A stretch of 14,349 nucleotides of DNA from CAYNWK01 sp964400875 (GCA_964400875.1 CAYNWK010000111.1:1-14349), one strand, 5' to 3'; positions 6,169 to 13,067 are shown, counted from the stretch's first letter. The notes: generated by a model from the letters alone, not told the origin. Program-made: numbers and translations.

Positions 6169-7266
6169 ATGGTATCGCAAACGACCAACCAGAACCAACC
6201 GCCCCTGCTGGTGCGCGTCTCCGGTTCACACCACGAGATGGGCACGCAGATCGGCGATGCCTGCCGCGCCCAGGTGCGCCGCAGCGTAGCCAGCGCACAA
6301 CAGCTGATCGAAGGCGCTCGCGACCAGCTGCTGCTGGACTGGGAAGGGGCCAAAAACCAGGCCCGTAAGTACATTCCTTTCGCGCAGGAACGCTATCCGC
6401 AGTACGTCGATGAACTGGCTGGCATCGCCGAAGGCGCTGACCTGCCTTTCGATGACCTGGCGGTGCTCAACGCCATGGAAGCGGTCACCATGGATGCGCT
6501 GCATCTCACCAAGTGCACCAGCATGGCGGTTAACGAGACCCGCACCAGCGATGAGGCCGTGCTGGTCGCGCACAATGAAGACTGGCTGCCCGAGGATGAA
6601 CCGGACGTTTACCTGGTGCACGCCCAACCGGACAACGAACCGCCCTTCCTGGCGATGACTTACGGAGGCTTGCTGCCTAACGTCGGTTTCAACGCGGCCG
6701 GGATCGCCCAATGCTGCGATTCGGTCTACCCCACCGATTCGCGCATCGGGGTGCCGCGTGTATTCGTCTCCCGGGCGGTGCTGGCTGCGACCACCCCGGC
6801 GGAAGCCATCCGCCAGGCGCTGGTGCCCAAGCGCGCGGCCGGATACAATCACTTGCTGGCGCACGAAAGCGGTGAGATGTACAACGTCGAAGTGTCCGCG
6901 CGGCGTTTTGGACTGTTATACGCCGAGGAAGGCTACCTGGCCCATACCAACCACTATCTTGACCGGGGCATGCAGGCAATCGAAAAGGAGCCAGACGAAC
7001 TGGTCGGTACGCGCGTGCGCTACTTTCGCGCCATGCGCTTGTTAAGAGAAACCCCGCTTCACACGATTAAATCGCTTAAGAGCATTCAGCGGGACCACAT
7101 CAATTTTCCAAACTCAATCTGCAACCATGCGATCGAGGACGAGATCCCCATGGACCGGGAGAAGACGATCAACGCCCTGGTGATCGACCTCTCTGCCCGG
7201 GTGATGCACATCGCCTGGGGCAACCCTTGTGAAAGCGCGTACCACACCTTCCATTTAGAGAGTTAA
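6169..7266 (+). CDS. Family C45 autoproteolytic acyltransferase/amidohydrolase (AAT-like)
   Basis: I choose ATG 6169 (365 residues) because GGAG at 6157-6160 lies 8 bases upstream and the earlier ATG at 6133 coincides with the -10 box. The fold is the Ntn-hydrolase group related to penicillin acyl-CoA:6-aminopenicillanate acyltransferase. The N-terminal part has the SGSHHEMGTQIGDACR entry motif. The nucleophile is Cys116 in KCTSMAV, which would become the first residue of the beta chain after self-cleavage, and HNEDW (135-139) follows as expected. Bacterial members hydrolyse or transfer acyl amides; natural substrates are mostly unknown. No signal peptide is visible, so it is predicted to be cytoplasmic. 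It is a single-gene unit converging on the lipoprotein at 7301-8041 with only 34 bp between stops. I see no damage to the frame. Confidence 0.88.
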   Translation: MVSQTTNQNQPPLLVRVSGSHHEMGTQIGDACRAQVRRSVASAQQLIEGARDQLLLDWEGAKNQARKYIPFAQERYPQYVDELAGIAEGADLPFDDLAVLNAMEAVTMDALHLTKCTSMAVNETRTSDEAVLVAHNEDWLPEDEPDVYLVHAQPDNEPPFLAMTYGGLLPNVGFNAAGIAQCCDSVYPTDSRIGVPRVFVSRAVLAATTPAEAIRQALVPKRAAGYNHLLAHESGEMYNVEVSARRFGLLYAEEGYLAHTNHYLDRGMQAIEKEPDELVGTRVRYFRAMRLLRETPLHTIKSLKSIQRDHINFPNSICNHAIEDEIPMDREKTINALVIDLSARVMHIAWGNPCESAYHTFHLES

Positions 7267-7300
7267 ATGGAATGCGATGGTATCGAGGATCGGGTATTTA

Positions 7301-8041
7301 TCAACCCAAATCACCTTCGAATTCACGCCAGCGAGCGACTTCACCTGACGCATTCGTGTGCAGCTCGTAGCTCTGGCCGTTGAGGTCAACCAGCACCAGC
7401 CAGCCGGGTGTGACCTCTTCGGCGCATTCCTCGTTCGGTTCCGGAAGCCCCAGGCATGCGTCAGGCCACTCGGTCTCGTCGATCTCCTCGACGCTGAGCT
7501 GCTCGGGAGCGACCCCTAAATAGGCGGCCATTTGCTCCAGTGCGATCTGGATAGGCCGCGGCGGCAGGTCGCTCAGTCCTTCGCCGGTGAGCGGTGACCC
7601 AAGGACAAACGACAGAAGATTGATGGTGGGTTCGTCCCGGCCGATATATAAAACGATCAAACGCCCCTGGGCCCAGAAATTGGGCTGGTCGATCCAGTCC
7701 GGTACGACGGCGCCGATCACCTCGCCGCTTTCCGTGATGGTCGCCGACACTTCCTGGCGAGCGTCCAAAGTGGCGAACTCATAGACCTGCACTTCCACCC
7801 CATCAACGACGAGAATCTGTCCCTGGACAGGCATGAACGGCTGATCCACCATCTCGCCTGTCTCCACCGTGGCGCCGCGCGATCGCAAAGCTTCTACGAT
7901 ATCGGCAAGCCCACCGACTGCACCCAAGTATGCCGCACCCGGCGTGCTGGCCGGCAGCTGCGCCTGCCCCCCTCCACATGCGGTCACCAATAACATCAGA
8001 CCGCCGATGAACAAAAAGGCGGTTTTCTTCCTATTGCCCAT
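7301..8041 (-). CDS. Two-part lipoprotein with C-terminal WPDxxLG domain
   Basis: ATG 8041 is preferred (AAGGAG six bases upstream); ATG 8047 would abut the ribosome site directly. The product has 246 residues with lipobox VTAC (Cys22). Residues 40-150 form an alpha/beta domain containing PVQGQILVVDGVEVQVYEF and NFWAQGRLIVLYIGRD, a pattern I associate with conserved Chloroflexota lipoproteins in which a value is carried through a membrane-proximal sensing or inhibitor-like domain. Residues 163-238 carry the second domain with YLGVAPEQLSVEEI, WPDACLG (192-198), TPGWLVLVDLNGQSYELHTN, a motif set often found alone or duplicated in secreted proteins. Function is not known. Cys197 and Cys206 could form a disulfide. 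No clear promoter of its own was found; the operator region at 8182-8214 is about 140 bp upstream and might act in both directions. Confidence 0.82.
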   Translation of the reverse strand: MGNRKKTAFLFIGGLMLLVTACGGGQAQLPASTPGAAYLGAVGGLADIVEALRSRGATVETGEMVDQPFMPVQGQILVVDGVEVQVYEFATLDARQEVSATITESGEVIGAVVPDWIDQPNFWAQGRLIVLYIGRDEPTINLLSFVLGSPLTGEGLSDLPPRPIQIALEQMAAYLGVAPEQLSVEEIDETEWPDACLGLPEPNEECAEEVTPGWLVLVDLNGQSYELHTNASGEVARWREFEGDLG

Positions 8042-8181
8042 GACCATCTCCTTCTAAACCTTTCCCGATTCGATCGATGGCTCGACCGGATCAAACCTGC
8101 AAAGGGTTCTGACCAAACGGCCGTCTGGCTCTCACACGCAGTTTTCATCGTTCATCCGGCCAGCAAACCAGCGTACTATGG

Positions 8182-8245
8182 GGGAAATCCCTACCCGAGT
8201 GTAGGGAAACTCCCCGCTGACGAACGTGTGAAGGATTGGTAGACT
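8182..8245 (+). promoter_or_regulatory. Promoter with tandem GGGA-type boxes, reading into the scaffold gap
   Basis: Boxes GGGAAATCCC (8182-8191) and GGGAAACTCCC (8204-8214) precede CTGACG (8217-8222) and TAGACT (8240-8245), which are 17 bp apart. The nearer box begins 13 bp before the -35, exactly as at the cupredoxin promoter. The outer box lies in an 18-bp block, GGGGGAAATCCCTACCCG, shared with 4926-4943. It points to a gene that starts just before the N run. Confidence 0.6.
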
Positions 8246-8268
8246 GAAGAGGAAAGGTACTCATTAGA

Positions 8269-8304
8269 ATGGAAACTTCCTTCACCCTACCTCTGCTGCC
8301 GGTA
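8269..8304 (+). CDS. 5' end of a gene lost in the scaffold gap (partial, tentative)
   Basis: ATG 8269 opens 12 codons (METSFTLPLLPV) before the N run. It lies 23 bp downstream of the -10 at 8240-8245, with purine-rich GAGGAAAGG at 8249-8257. The peptide is too short to identify. Because the gap is a fixed 100 N its true size is unknown; no frame after the gap can be joined to it with confidence. It is called mainly from promoter position. Confidence 0.35.
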
Positions 8305-8404
8305 NNNNNNNNNNNNNNNNNNNNNNNNNNNNNNNNNNNNNNNNNNNNNNNNNNNNNNNNNNNNNNNNNNNNNNNNNNNNNNNNNNNNNNNNNNNNNNNN
8401 NNNN
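8305..8404. other. Scaffold gap of 100 N
   Basis: Exactly 100 undetermined bases, the usual placeholder for a gap of unknown length. Any frame read across it is artificial. Confidence 0.98.
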
Positions 8405-8541
8405 AACCGGCCGCGGCTCTTCTCCGTCTCTCGCTGACACGAGCATAGCGCATTTTTCTTTCATTACGTTCCACTATTAAGAGAATTTACGCGCTTGGGG
8501 TGTTTTAAGCTTGCACCCGAGCCCGGGGGCTGGGGAAACCG
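8405..8541. other. Post-gap intergenic stretch without a supported gene
   Basis: No convincing coding frame is seen. Minus-strand frames entering the gap begin near 8464-8474 with Arg-rich peptides, but lack a ribosome site or promoter. CTCG/CGAG arms near 8433-8446 followed shortly by ATTTTTCTTT (8452-8461) could be a weak terminator for the plus-strand gene lost in the gap. Confidence 0.3.
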
Positions 8542-8601
8542 CGATCGAGAATCGGACAATCGAGGATCGGGCGATCGATGATTGGGCGATCAAAGATCGC
8601 C
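8542..8601. repeat. 15-bp tandem repeat, four imperfect units
   Basis: Units begin at 8542, 8557, 8572 and 8587 with approximate consensus CGATCGAGGATCGGG. The last unit overlaps the end and stop codon of the diguanylate cyclase gene. A 13-bp match, ATCGAGGATCGGG, also occurs at 7282-7294 just beyond another gene's stop. Confidence 0.65.
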
Positions 8602-9495
8602 GGTGACGCGGTCGCGACCCTCGGCTTTGCTCTTATAAAGCAGCCGGTCGGCCCGCTTCACCAGAGTCGCCAGGGTATCCGCCGGCTTAACCAGCGTCGC
8701 ACCGACGGAAACGGTTACCTGGACGAGTTTGCCGGAGACGGGCAGGTAGGAGCTGGCGACCAAGGCGCGCAGCTTGTCGGAGATCCAATGCAGGTGATTG
8801 AGATCGAGGTTGTGGACGAGGACGAGGAATTCCTCCCCGCCCCAGCGGCCGATATTGTCGGTGGTGCGGATGTTCTTTTCGATGGTGCTGGCGATCATTT
8901 TCAACACCTGGTCGCCGACATCATGACCATATTCATCGTTTACCCGTTTGAAGCGGTCGATATCCAACATGAGTAAACCAAATGGCTGGTAGTTCTGGTT
9001 AAATTCAGCCAGGCTGGTCTTGATTTTCATTTCGATGTAACGGCGGTTCCCGATTCCGGTCAAAGGATCCTGGTGGGCTTCTTGATTGAGCTGATCAACC
9101 CGCTTGAGCGCCTCGATCATATTGCTGTTGTCGCTGAAGGTCTCGACGGCGCCGACGATCTCACCCTGCTCATCCCGCAGCGGGGTGGCGCGCACCACCA
9201 CCGGCACGCGGTGCCCCTCGGCGTGGTGCAGGAAGACCTCCACCTCGCGCACTTCCCCATCCTGCATGGTCGCCCGCAGGGGACAGCCGGAGGAGCACAA
9301 GACCGTCCCGGCGTTATCCACGTGCATCAACAAATTGTCGGCGCATGACCTGCCGAGGACCTCACTCGGCTTGAACCCGGAGATGCGTTCCGCGCCTTTG
9401 TTCCAATAGGTGATCCGGCGGCGGCGATCGACGAAATAGACCCCGTCAAACAAGTTTTCCAGTATTCGTTTGTAAAAATTCTCGTCCTGTTCCAT
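8590..9495 (-). CDS. PAS-GGDEF diguanylate cyclase with intact active site and I-site
   Basis: The product has 301 residues from ATG 9495; ATG 9507 sits directly on the GAAGG ribosome site, and TTG 9501 is a third option. Residues 1-125 are a PAS domain (FYKRILENLFDGVYFVDRRR start, WNKGAERISGF core) that contains three cysteines (51, 67, 71) in a C-x15-C-x3-CPL arrangement known from many PAS-GGDEF sensors. A short helical linker follows (126-141). The GGDEF domain (142-301) has DPLTGIGNRR, metal-binding Asp178 in LDIDRFKRVND and the signature GGEEF (219-223). RTTD (210-213) is placed five residues before it, the allosteric inhibitory site for c-di-GMP. It should make c-di-GMP from two GTP under control of a PAS-bound or redox signal. 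No transmembrane segment is present, so it is cytosolic. It is a single-gene unit. Confidence 0.93.
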   Translation of the reverse strand: MEQDENFYKRILENLFDGVYFVDRRRRITYWNKGAERISGFKPSEVLGRSCADNLLMHVDNAGTVLCSSGCPLRATMQDGEVREVEVFLHHAEGHRVPVVVRATPLRDEQGEIVGAVETFSDNSNMIEALKRVDQLNQEAHQDPLTGIGNRRYIEMKIKTSLAEFNQNYQPFGLLMLDIDRFKRVNDEYGHDVGDQVLKMIASTIEKNIRTTDNIGRWGGEEFLVLVHNLDLNHLHWISDKLRALVASSYLPVSGKLVQVTVSVGATLVKPADTLATLVKRADRLLYKSKAEGRDRVTGDL

Positions 9496-9514
9496 GACCA
9501 ACCGCATCCTTCAG

Positions 9515-9541
9515 GTTATACTGGGCGAGCGAAGCCGCCAA
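9515..9541 (-). promoter_or_regulatory. Possible promoter of the diguanylate cyclase gene
   Basis: On the minus strand TATAAC (plus GTTATA at 9515-9520) is a good -10. TTGGCG lies 15 bp further upstream, a short spacer, with a small GGCG/CGCC hairpin between them. Transcription would start close to 9507, supporting a start downstream of that ATG. Confidence 0.35.
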
Positions 9542-9747
9542 GAATATCACGTTTTCAACTGCCCCCAATTTTTCCCTGAACTGCGTAACTTCTACAATAA
9601 TCCTGCTAACCTGCTTCGAAGGAACACGACCAACTATAGCAGAGTAGCAGAACTGCTGAGCTTACAAAATGGATAAGAATAGTGTAACTTTTTTGGAAAT
9701 GTTTATAAAACTTTCAAGATTTGGATGGAGGCGACGACGCGGCAATC

Positions 9748-11103
9748 TTAAAGCCCCAGGATCCAACGTGCAATGGAGAAGTAGATGAACAATCCGGTCG
9801 CGTCCACCAGGGTGCTCATCACCGGGCCGGAGACTACCGTGGGATCGATCCGCAAGCGCGCGGCCAGCAAGGGCAGCACTGCCCCAAGGCTGTTGGCCCA
9901 TACAACAATGGTGAAGACCGCCAGCGAGATGGTCAGCGCTAACCCACCGGTGTAACCCCAGGTGATGGCGCGCAGATATGCCACAACCGCCATACCCAAT
10001 CCCAGGATCAGGCCAACGCGCAGCTCGTGCCATAAGGTGAGCAAGGCGTCACCCAGGTCGATATCGCCGACCGCCAGGGCGCGAATGATGGTGCTGGTGG
10101 TTTGCGAGCCAGCGTTGCCCCCTGTGCCGATCAGCAGCGGTATGAAGACGGCCAGGGCTACTACCGTCTGCAGATCGGTTTCGAACAGGCGCATCACCGT
10201 GCCGGTCAGGCTGCCGGTGACGAACAGGAGCATCAGCCAACCGATGCGCTTGCGGGTCACCTCCCAGCTGCTGGTATCCAGGTAATCGCGCTCCAGGGGT
10301 TGGGCGCCGCCGAAGCGCTGGATATCTTCGGTGGCCTCGTCTTCCAGCACTTCGATGATGTCGTCCACGGTGATCACACCCAGCAAGGTGTGCTGGTCGT
10401 CAACCACCGGCACGGCTAGCAGATCGTAGCGGGACATCACACGGGCGACTTCCTCCTGATCGGCGCCCACCGGTACGGTGATCACCTCCTCATCCATGAG
10501 ATCTTCAACCGGCGTATGCGGGTCGGCGATGATCAGCTGGCGCAAGTTGAGCACCCCGCTCAAATAATTGAAACGGTCTACTACATAGAGATAGTAGATC
10601 GTCTCCATCTCCGGTTTCCACTGGCGCAGGGCGTCGATGGCGTCCTGCGCGGTCATGCGCCGGCGCAGCACCAGGAACTCGGAAGTCATCAGACCCCCGG
10701 CGCTGTCCTCCGGGTGCAGCAGCAGCGGGCGTACTTCTTCGGGGTCCTCCAGGCCAGCGAGGATCATTTCGGCCTTCTTGGTCGGAATCTCGCCTAAAAG
10801 GTCCGCCGCCTCGTCGGGCTCCATCTCTTCGACGATGCGGATGGCCGTCTCGGTCGGCAGAGATTCAACCAGGCGGGCGGCGTCTTCGTCCTCCAGCTCT
10901 TCTAAAAGGTCGGCCGAATCGGCCGGTTCCAATTGGGGCAGTAGTGTGCTCTGGTCGTCATCGTCCAGCTCCTCGAAGACCTCTGCCCGGTCGGGGACGC
11001 GCAGACTATCCAGCAACGCGATCGCGGATTTGAGATCACCGCGCTCCAGCGCAAAGCGCACCTGTTCCAGGAGAACGTCTAAATCTAACTTGATAGTATT
11101 CAT
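9748..11103 (-). CDS. mgtE: Magnesium transporter MgtE
   Basis: The 451-residue product has full family length and architecture. The acidic helical N domain (about 1-130) is rich in Asp/Glu (EELDDDD, EELEDED, EEMEPDEA), which in known members binds regulatory magnesium. Two CBS domains follow (about 138-260, ending VITVDDIIEVLEDEA), then the plug helix and a membrane part (about 286-451) with the hallmark IGTGGNAGSQTTSTIIRALA (325-344) and the conserved pore aspartate in TLVDATG (Asp434). It forms a homodimeric Mg2+ channel in the cytoplasmic membrane, closed when cytosolic Mg2+ is high. AGGAAG lies about 10 bases upstream of ATG 11103. No M-box or other riboswitch is visible in the 69 bp before the palindromic element. 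No terminator was found after the stop. Confidence 0.96.
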   Translation of the reverse strand: MNTIKLDLDVLLEQVRFALERGDLKSAIALLDSLRVPDRAEVFEELDDDDQSTLLPQLEPADSADLLEELEDEDAARLVESLPTETAIRIVEEMEPDEAADLLGEIPTKKAEMILAGLEDPEEVRPLLLHPEDSAGGLMTSEFLVLRRRMTAQDAIDALRQWKPEMETIYYLYVVDRFNYLSGVLNLRQLIIADPHTPVEDLMDEEVITVPVGADQEEVARVMSRYDLLAVPVVDDQHTLLGVITVDDIIEVLEDEATEDIQRFGGAQPLERDYLDTSSWEVTRKRIGWLMLLFVTGSLTGTVMRLFETDLQTVVALAVFIPLLIGTGGNAGSQTTSTIIRALAVGDIDLGDALLTLWHELRVGLILGLGMAVVAYLRAITWGYTGGLALTISLAVFTIVVWANSLGAVLPLLAARLRIDPTVVSGPVMSTLVDATGLFIYFSIARWILGL

Positions 11104-11172
11104 GACACATTTCTTCCTGTTCTACCCGGCCTCAATCCACTAGTCAGGCGCTGCGCGGGAAGTATTAAAGTC

Positions 11173-11264
11173 AGGACTTACGCACTTGAGGAAAGATAGG
11201 ATTAGTTTGGGCGGGCTTCGCCCGCCCAAACTAATCCACTTTCTCAAATAACTGCGAAACTCCT
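11173..11264. mobile_element. MITE-like palindromic element, copy 2 (92 bp)
   Basis: Left end AGGACTTACGCACTTGAGG (11173-11191) is mirrored at the right by GCGAAACTCCT (11254-11264), preceded by CTTTCTCAAATAACT. The centre is a perfect 18-bp stem (11199-11216 with 11220-11237) around TTC. Order, length and end sequences match the element at 3794-3884, and both centres contain GTTTGGGCGG with its complement. No transposase is present and no clear target duplication is seen. Confidence 0.68.
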
Positions 11265-11437
11265 AAAAGTTACAACGTATTCCAGTTGGGGTGTCCAGCG
11301 AAATAATATACCCGCTGGTTGGGAAAAGCAAGGAGTTCGGCGATGACGACGGATATATTATAGCGGTTTCGAGATCGGGAATCGTCGATATACCGTAGAA
11401 CCTTGTTGGAACCTCAACGCAGCGAATCCCGTCTAAA

Positions 11438-11529
11438 GAATAGGAATGTCATGCCGTGTTTACCGCGAGCGAATTGTGGGAGACCCGAACGGTATCCCTA
11501 TTCGAGCGCCTTAGCCGGGCGATGCTAAG
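11438..11529 (+). ncRNA. Candidate structured RNA or leader upstream of the LysM gene
   Basis: Nested pairing is visible: GAATAGG (11438-11444) with CCTATTC (11497-11503), enclosing ATGCCGT (11451-11457) with ACGGTAT (11489-11495), enclosing a GGG-AGA-CCC hairpin (11478-11486). A second hairpin pairs CTTAGC (11510-11515) with GCTAAG (11524-11529). ATG 11560 follows 30 bp later. It does not match a riboswitch class I can recognise; chance pairing is possible. Confidence 0.3.
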
Positions 11530-11559
11530 CATGCCGGCAGCCGCCGCTGGAGTCCGCAG

Positions 11560-12009
11560 ATGAACGATCAAGGAATACCGACTAATCAGCCTACAGCCCA
11601 ACCATCGAAGATCATCTCCACATTGAAGACGGCCGCCTGGGGAATCGCCTTCCTGGCTTTGGTCCTGGTGGTGGTCTGGGGGATCAGGCGCTTGCGGCCC
11701 GGATTAGCGCCTGCGGCAGGCGGCCCGGAAATGCCGGGCGCAACAGCAACGCTCTCGCCTTACCCGGAAGATATCGTCTACTACCCCGTCCAGTCAGGCG
11801 ACACGCTGGCGAGCATCGCCGAAAAAGCCGGCTTATCGAGATCGATCCTCGCCAAGCGCAACAACCTGCCCGAAAGCTGCGCGGCTGGCCCAGACATAGA
11901 AGCAGCAGGCTGCGCCCTGGAACCCGGGATGCAGTTGATCCTCGGCTTTTGGGATACCCTCCCGCAGGCACCGCCGCCAACCGGAGCGCTGCCCGGTCCG
12001 GACCATTAA
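11560..12009 (+). CDS. Membrane-anchored LysM-domain protein
   Basis: The 149-residue product has a polar N-terminus (1-24), one transmembrane helix (about 25-42, AAWGIAFLALVLVVVWGI) and a Pro/Ala-rich spacer. Residues 74-130 form a LysM domain, with the VQSGDTLASIAEKAGLSRSILAKRNNL core and LEPGMQLIL end. An insert of about 15 residues with two cysteines (107 and 118) separates the two halves. LysM domains bind N-acetylglucosamine polymers such as peptidoglycan, so this probably attaches to the wall from the membrane. The basic residues RRLR follow the helix, so orientation is not certain; function requires the LysM outside. GGAG lies 9 bases before ATG 11560. A plus-strand membrane-protein gene follows after 231 bp. 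Confidence 0.82.
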   Translation: MNDQGIPTNQPTAQPSKIISTLKTAAWGIAFLALVLVVVWGIRRLRPGLAPAAGGPEMPGATATLSPYPEDIVYYPVQSGDTLASIAEKAGLSRSILAKRNNLPESCAAGPDIEAAGCALEPGMQLILGFWDTLPQAPPPTGALPGPDH

Positions 12010-12240
12010 TCCCCAGCCGCCTATCCCGAGTAAGTCCACATCCCGGAGTTGCGCGACGCCCGCGAGTTGGTCCGGCCGTCGCTCCAGGTTGGCGAACCAA
12101 GATCGCTGGAGTTTGTTGCAGATGCCGTAAAAACCCGCCCGCGCTCGTTTATAGGGTTAAAAGCGCAGATCGCAAGCATAGAGAAGTTCCCCATCAACTG
12201 CGTAAAGCTCGATATCTCCAACTTACGAGGCAGGTAGGCC
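12010..12240. other. Spacer between the LysM and four-helix membrane protein genes
   Basis: No terminator or clear promoter was seen. A 62-codon plus frame from TTG 12049 to 12237 ends just before the next start, but has no recognisable features, and an overlapping minus frame is equally open, so neither is called. Confidence 0.4.
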
Positions 12241-12837
12241 ATGACGGAACAAGCAATACCTCTCAAAGGTTCGACCAGGACTGCCGCAGTTCAAAGGCAA
12301 AGCACAGTTGAGGACTCTGAGGCCAAAAACCGACGCTATTTCTGGCAGGTGAACGGGATGATCCTCTATTACCTGGCGCTGATCATCGGGTTGTTCTGGT
12401 TGCTGGTGGATGTGTGGAGCGGCAATTTCAAAGCGATGCAAGCTTTGGGGGTCAGCGGCAGCCAGCTCCAACAACCGCTGCTTAAAACCATCAATTACAC
12501 GGTCGTTGGCGCGATGTTCGGCAACGTGCTGTTCCAGATCCGCTCCCTGTTCACCTTCTACCTGGAGAATGATGGTAAAGATTACGACGAGCGCTGGCTG
12601 GGTAAATACCTGATCGGCCCTTTTGAGAGCGCCGCGCTGGCCCTGGTGGTGCTCGCCCTGATCCGCGGCGGCGTTGCCCTGTTCGGCGGGCAGTCCGGCC
12701 CGATCACGACCAGCACCAATAACTTCGCCGTCTTTGGGGTAGGCTCGCTGATCGGTTTCGGCATGCGCGATGCGTTGATCTGGCTGCGCACCATGGCCAG
12801 CACGATGTTCAACGCCAACGGCGAGAAAAGCAGTTGA
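12241..12837 (+). CDS. Four-helix integral membrane protein, unknown function
   Basis: The 198-residue product has a hydrophilic N-terminus (1-35) and four predicted membrane helices: about 39-59 (GMILYYLALIIGLFWLLVDVW), 84-104, 128-149 (PFESAALALVVLALIRGGVALF) and 161-182. The end reads FAVFGVGSLIGFGMRDALIWLRTMASTMF. The combination of a membrane helix with RGG, then a G-x-x-x-L-x-G-F segment and an amphipathic L-x-x-x-A-x-x-x-F helix recalls a widespread family of bacterial membrane proteins without a known role, but I cannot name it. Both ends should lie on the same side of the membrane, probably the cytoplasm. AGG-rich GAGGCAGGTAGG lies just upstream of ATG 12241. The gene is closed by a hairpin at 12847-12887. 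Confidence 0.78.
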   Translation: MTEQAIPLKGSTRTAAVQRQSTVEDSEAKNRRYFWQVNGMILYYLALIIGLFWLLVDVWSGNFKAMQALGVSGSQLQQPLLKTINYTVVGAMFGNVLFQIRSLFTFYLENDGKDYDERWLGKYLIGPFESAALALVVLALIRGGVALFGGQSGPITTSTNNFAVFGVGSLIGFGMRDALIWLRTMASTMFNANGEKSS

Positions 12838-12846
12838 GAAAATTCT

Positions 12847-12890
12847 CAGGGGCTTCGGGGCAGGTAAATCCCACACCGAAGCCCCTGTTT
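12847..12890 (+). terminator. Probable intrinsic terminator of the four-helix membrane protein gene
   Basis: CAGGGGCTTCGG (12847-12858) pairs perfectly with CCGAAGCCCCTG (12876-12887) around a 17-nt loop and is followed only by TTT. It begins 9 bp after the stop at 12837. The short T-run makes it weaker than typical. Confidence 0.6.
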
Positions 12891-13067
12891 ACCTCGATCG
12901 GCTATTTAAGGGTTTCTTAACATAACCCTTGTCAATTCTTCCCAAGTATTATAGACTCCACATCCACGCTGCCGCCAGGAGGAACCATTCCATGGAACTT
13001 CCTGGCGATTTTTAGCGTCTTAAATCGAGGCAATGACCGCGGCGACCGGCCGCGGCCACTGAGAAAC

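Larger units (their letters stand above)
11104..11559. other. Gene-free region between mgtE and the LysM gene
   Basis: No coding frame is supported here. The region is a divergent spacer: it must hold the promoters of mgtE (minus) and the LysM gene (plus). It contains the second palindromic element (11173-11264), a small hairpin with arms CCAGCG (11295-11300) and CGCTGG (11313-11318), and the nested stems of a candidate RNA (11438-11529). Confidence 0.6.

Noticed and set aside
8482..8515. AGAATTTACGCGCTTG resembling an element end, plus a GGGTG/CACCC hairpin near the gap
   Set aside because: Only one end resembles the element, with mismatches, and the central stem is not of the same design; it could be a truncated copy but this cannot be shown.
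9507..9595. Possible third copy of the palindromic element (GCGTAACTTCT at 9585-9595 and GGGCGAGCGAAGCC near 9524)
   Set aside because: Arm lengths do not match the two good copies and no left terminal repeat is found; the likeness is too weak.
11104..11172. M-box or other magnesium riboswitch upstream of mgtE
   Set aside because: The leader before the palindromic element is only 69 bp and no M-box pairing pattern is visible.
12049..12237. 62-codon plus-strand frame before the membrane protein gene
   Set aside because: TTG start, ribosome site abutting the start, no recognisable motif, and the opposite strand is equally open.
12223..12876. 217-codon open frame on the minus strand
   Set aside because: Antisense to the four-helix membrane protein, whose plus frame has clear hydrophobic helices; the minus frame is His/Gln/Asp-rich without domains.
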